Part shown: positions 60,721 through 64,000 of the stretch, piece after piece | Position numbering within the stretch: the first letter of the stretch is position 1 | Layout of the letters: each line of letters starts with the position of its first letter | Assembly: GCA_026261815.1 (NCBI GenBank) | Contig: JAMPIT010000174.1 | Coordinates: 3,534,001 to 3,598,000, forward strand | Direction of reading: 5' to 3' | DNA: 64,000 bases | From: Monarcha castaneiventris obscurior | Lineage: Eukaryota; Chordata; Aves; Passeriformes; Monarchidae | Notes under the pieces: model-generated | The model's input: the letters and a program-made list of their open reading frames with translations, nothing else | Told to the model about the DNA's origin: nothing | The model's database searches: none | Made by a program: the position numbers and the translations under genes

Positions 60721-63700
60721 GAAAATATATGATAGCTATTAATGAAATTGCATAATTTATTTCAATAGCATTCATTCCTGGAAAGCAGGAAAATTTCAAA
60801 ATTAAGGTTAGTATGAAAAAAACTCTGAAGCAAATGTTTTGTTTTAAGAAACTCTTAATAGATCTTAATCCATTTTCAATTACTAAGTGCCATGCAATGG
60901 GTTAATCATAATGGATTTTTTTCTTTTATATGGCAGATATTTATTTGGGCACAGTGTTCCTTGAAAATAAGTTTTTTTTCCAAAAATGCTTCTTCACTTT
61001 ACTTTTCCAAAAATATCTTTTTCAATTTCAGCTTTGTGATCTTCTATGAGTCGCATGGAAAACTGGACGGTAGATTGCCTGTCAATCTGCCCTTTCCATT
61101 GTTTATGGATACAACTGCTGATCATTATAATCTCATAATTTCTTCAGGGATTTAAAGACACATTGAGGAATACTTCTCCTGGATCCACCTTTTGCCTGGA
61201 TTGTAAGCTATTTGCCTAAGGGACAATCTTTTTTTTATTTCTTCTACACTGCCTGACGTAATGGAGTCCTTATTTTCTCTAAGTGTGATACAGATTGGCA
61301 GTAATATTAAAAATTGTATGAAGATAATATTTTTGTTTCCGGATTTTTGCTTTATTTTATTCATAACCATTTTGGCTGTAGATTCAGAGACTGTGCCATG
61401 ATGGTACATATTCACAAGTAAATTATATTCTTAATAAAAAGTGTCTATTACACACTGCTTTCCTGTGCATTAGTCTTACATAGGTACTGCTTTTTGACTG
61501 CATTTCACTGAAATACATTATATTGACCAGTGAGTTTTAAAACTTTTATATTCAATAAATTTAAAAACATTAATTATCTTCTTCAGTATTCAAATTAGTA
61601 AAGTTACTAAAAATGAAAGTGGTACTGAAAATTTAAAAGAACGTTTGACTCTAAATTATGTGTTATATTTCCTCATAGTTTTCAGTGTTATACTGAAATG
61701 CACTGCCTTTTGCACCTATTTCAATGGCATTCTTGTCAAGAAAAAAAAAAAAGAAAACAGTTACTTTTCTGAGTTTCACAGAATGTTCCCACAAGTCCCT
61801 CACTTTAATGGTGAGTAGGGTGCTTGAGGAGCACTTTCAGCAGTTTGACTAAATGAATCCTTATGTCAGGATTGATGACTATCCTTATGTAATTAAGCGG
61901 CTATACAAACACAAAAGAGAGCACTATCAGAGCTAAGCTGAGGATAGCACCCAGTCTTTGAGGTGAATTATCCCTAAGATGAATATCTGGGTTTTTTGTC
62001 TACCATATACTATGTGTGATATTCCTTTAAAAGACCTGCGGCTGTACAGCAGGAAAAAAAAAGCTTTGAGAGAGACCCTCTGGAGGCAGGGGCAGGTTGC
62101 TCTTCAATAGGAAGTGACTAAGAAAGCCAGGAGAAGGGCAAGTGAAGGAGGGAGACAAACCTCTGGAGAATGGTTTGGGACAGGGAGATCAAGCCAGACG
62201 CAAAGGGAGGAAAAGGCTGTAACACAGGCAGATGTTTAAGAGACTTCTGAGACTAGGAAATGGACAGTCAGGTCTGATACGTAATGTAAAAGAAAAAAAA
62301 ATGAAACCAAAAACCTTTTATTAGGGATCTACTGGGGACTGTGTGGAACATGAGATACGTGTTTTGCAATCCCAAGCATTGCACACCACAACTACTTTTC
62401 AAACACTGCTGCTTTCTTGGGAATCAAGCAGCTGCAGTATGCCCGACATCCTGGAAATCATTTAACATTAGCCAAACATTAAAGCAGACAAACGTCTGGT
62501 TTGCTGCAGCCCAGAAGAATACTGAAAATTGCTTATTCGAGTATAAAAACTAGTGGGAATTAATGATAACACAGTGGCCAGGATTTTGCTTTCAAACTTC
62601 TTCCAGCCCATTACATTTTACCGATCAGAACTGAGTTGTCTTTATTCTTTTTGTTTTAATGATGAAATGTATCTTTAGAGAATAAAAACCCCTTTCTATT
62701 CTTAAAAAGCTTTATGTAAGGAGAAGATGAAGGGAAGGAAGATTTACCTCAAAACTCTAGTGAAGGTAGAGAACTCTAGGCTCCAGCACAGAGAGAACTT
62801 GAATACCACTTGTTAGAAACCAACCTAAATCAGGTTTCCCTTGTAACAACCTCTGTGTTTGACAGTGGCTGGCACTCACAAACAATATCTACAAATCACA
62901 TATTTATTCTCTCATTCATTTATTTTCTTTATTTTCAAAGACTAAGGAAGAAATACATTATCTCAGGACTTCATTCTAACTATCAACTTTCCTGATGTTG
63001 ACAACACTGATATTTATAGAGTATTAAGAGACCTAAATGAGTACTGGGATGTCTTGAAGCAGAGTTAAGGATGTTGCTGTATCATTCCTGTCAGCTCTAG
63101 GGGGAAATACAATTAAATCTTCTGTTCTGCTTTAAAAAATCTCAGCAAGTACATTTGAAAACCTGCCTTGTACTATTCCATACTCATTTTGCTAAAACGG
63201 AATATACCCAGAAGAGAATTTTCTAGTTGTTCCCAGAGCTCTTTTGTGGGAGCAACCTACTTCCCCTTAGACCTAAAAGTGTGTGCCTGTGCTGCAGTCC
63301 TGCACTGGTCTCTCTCTTTCACTTGCCTACCTTCTTTCCTCTCTGTAGGCATTAAAGTAATTCTATCTTCCTTACATGGCCCTTATGACTCTCTACCAGT
63401 CTCACCTATGACAAGCATATGATCTTGTGGTGAAATACCTTCTTTGATATGTGAGATAGGGCAAAGAGGGCAATAAAGAGTGCAGAGTGACAGCTTTTCT
63501 TGTCCTGTTCTCAGCTTTTATTTCAAAGGGAATACAAATCACTCTTTCACACAGAGATCACAAGAAACATTGATTATTTCAGCAGCTTCGGCTGTCATGA
63601 AGAAGACATAGCCACAATAACTGGGATCCTAGAGTATCTTAAGAACTCTGACTATTCTTGAATTTTAAAATATGCCACACTATATAGATAGTTCCTGTAA

Positions 63701-64000
63701 CCACCTGTTTCTGGAAATCATTGTGCTTTGATCAATGTTAAAAAAATACTTAACTACTAAGTCAATTTAAACTCAAGTCACTAATTAAAGACTTTTAATT
63801 TGGCTCACTTAGTGAAAAATACACTTCTACCAAAATAGCCAACATTCTCAGCCTATGAGCAAGTTATAAACCATCTGAGAACAGCTCATGAGTGTGTCCT
63901 CCAAACCAAGTTCCTTTCACCACTGCCTGAATTGCAATGCTGCCCTCTCCCTGCATGTTCAAGGAGAACCTGGTCCATACTTGCAATATTCAAAGCTCTT
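60721..64000. other. AT-rich noncoding stretch, nothing recognised
   Basis: No gene, RNA or named repeat. A purine-rich, slightly GC-richer patch lies at about 62040-62280. The frames at 60892-61155 (+), 61152-61415 (-) and 63168-63422 (+) lack domains. Confidence 0.5.

Overview
The window reads as vertebrate nuclear DNA from a bird, most likely a songbird. It is AT-rich (by eye about 35-37% GC, not computed) with a few GC-richer islands. The recognisable dispersed repeats are several CR1-type LINE fragments, one older LINE reverse-transcriptase fossil and long terminal repeats of avian endogenous retroviruses. I saw no mammalian-type L1, Alu or B1 sequence. Family names rest on remembered consensus sequences and were not checked by a search.

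I cannot support any intact protein-coding gene. Every ATG-initiated reading frame is short (137 codons or less), shows no domain I recognise, and is chance, repeat-derived or decayed. Operons, ribosome binding sites, CRISPR arrays and bacterial terminators do not apply. The window is best described as intergenic sequence or the inside of a very long intron.

Layout: 1-5.2 kb unique AT-rich DNA; 5.2-6.1 kb a long CR1 3' fragment (+); 7.2 kb two adjacent perfect palindromes; 7.4-7.6 kb a tRNA-like fossil with an inverted partner; 12.5-12.9 kb a solo LTR (-); 19.6-21.2 kb protein-like but broken sequence (-) interrupted by a partial ERVL-type LTR (-); 23.0-23.2 kb a large GGAA microsatellite with a G-quadruplex-type head; 23-33 kb mostly unique DNA with an A-rich tract, an AAAT/TTAA microsatellite and CR1 scraps; 33.0-33.9 kb two CR1 fossils in opposite orientations; 40.0-40.5 kb a CR1 3' fragment (+); 43.3 kb the older LINE fossil; 45.07-46.41 kb an ERVL-type LTR (+) with a second, unrelated LTR nested inside it; 50.0 kb a CR1 3' tip; 53.75-54.23 kb a complete solo LTR with a perfect 5-bp target duplication; then unique AT-rich DNA to 64 kb.

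There is no gene network to describe. The window's content is the history of retroelement insertion: old CR1/LINE fossils, later solo LTRs and one nested LTR whose relative age can be read from its flanks. The items most worth a second look are the nested LTR, the broken protein-like tract near 20 kb, a set of perfect inverted repeats (7.2, 11.8, 22.2, 32.1 and 53.0 kb) and the tRNA-like foldback at 7.5 kb. I found no convincing novel biological system.
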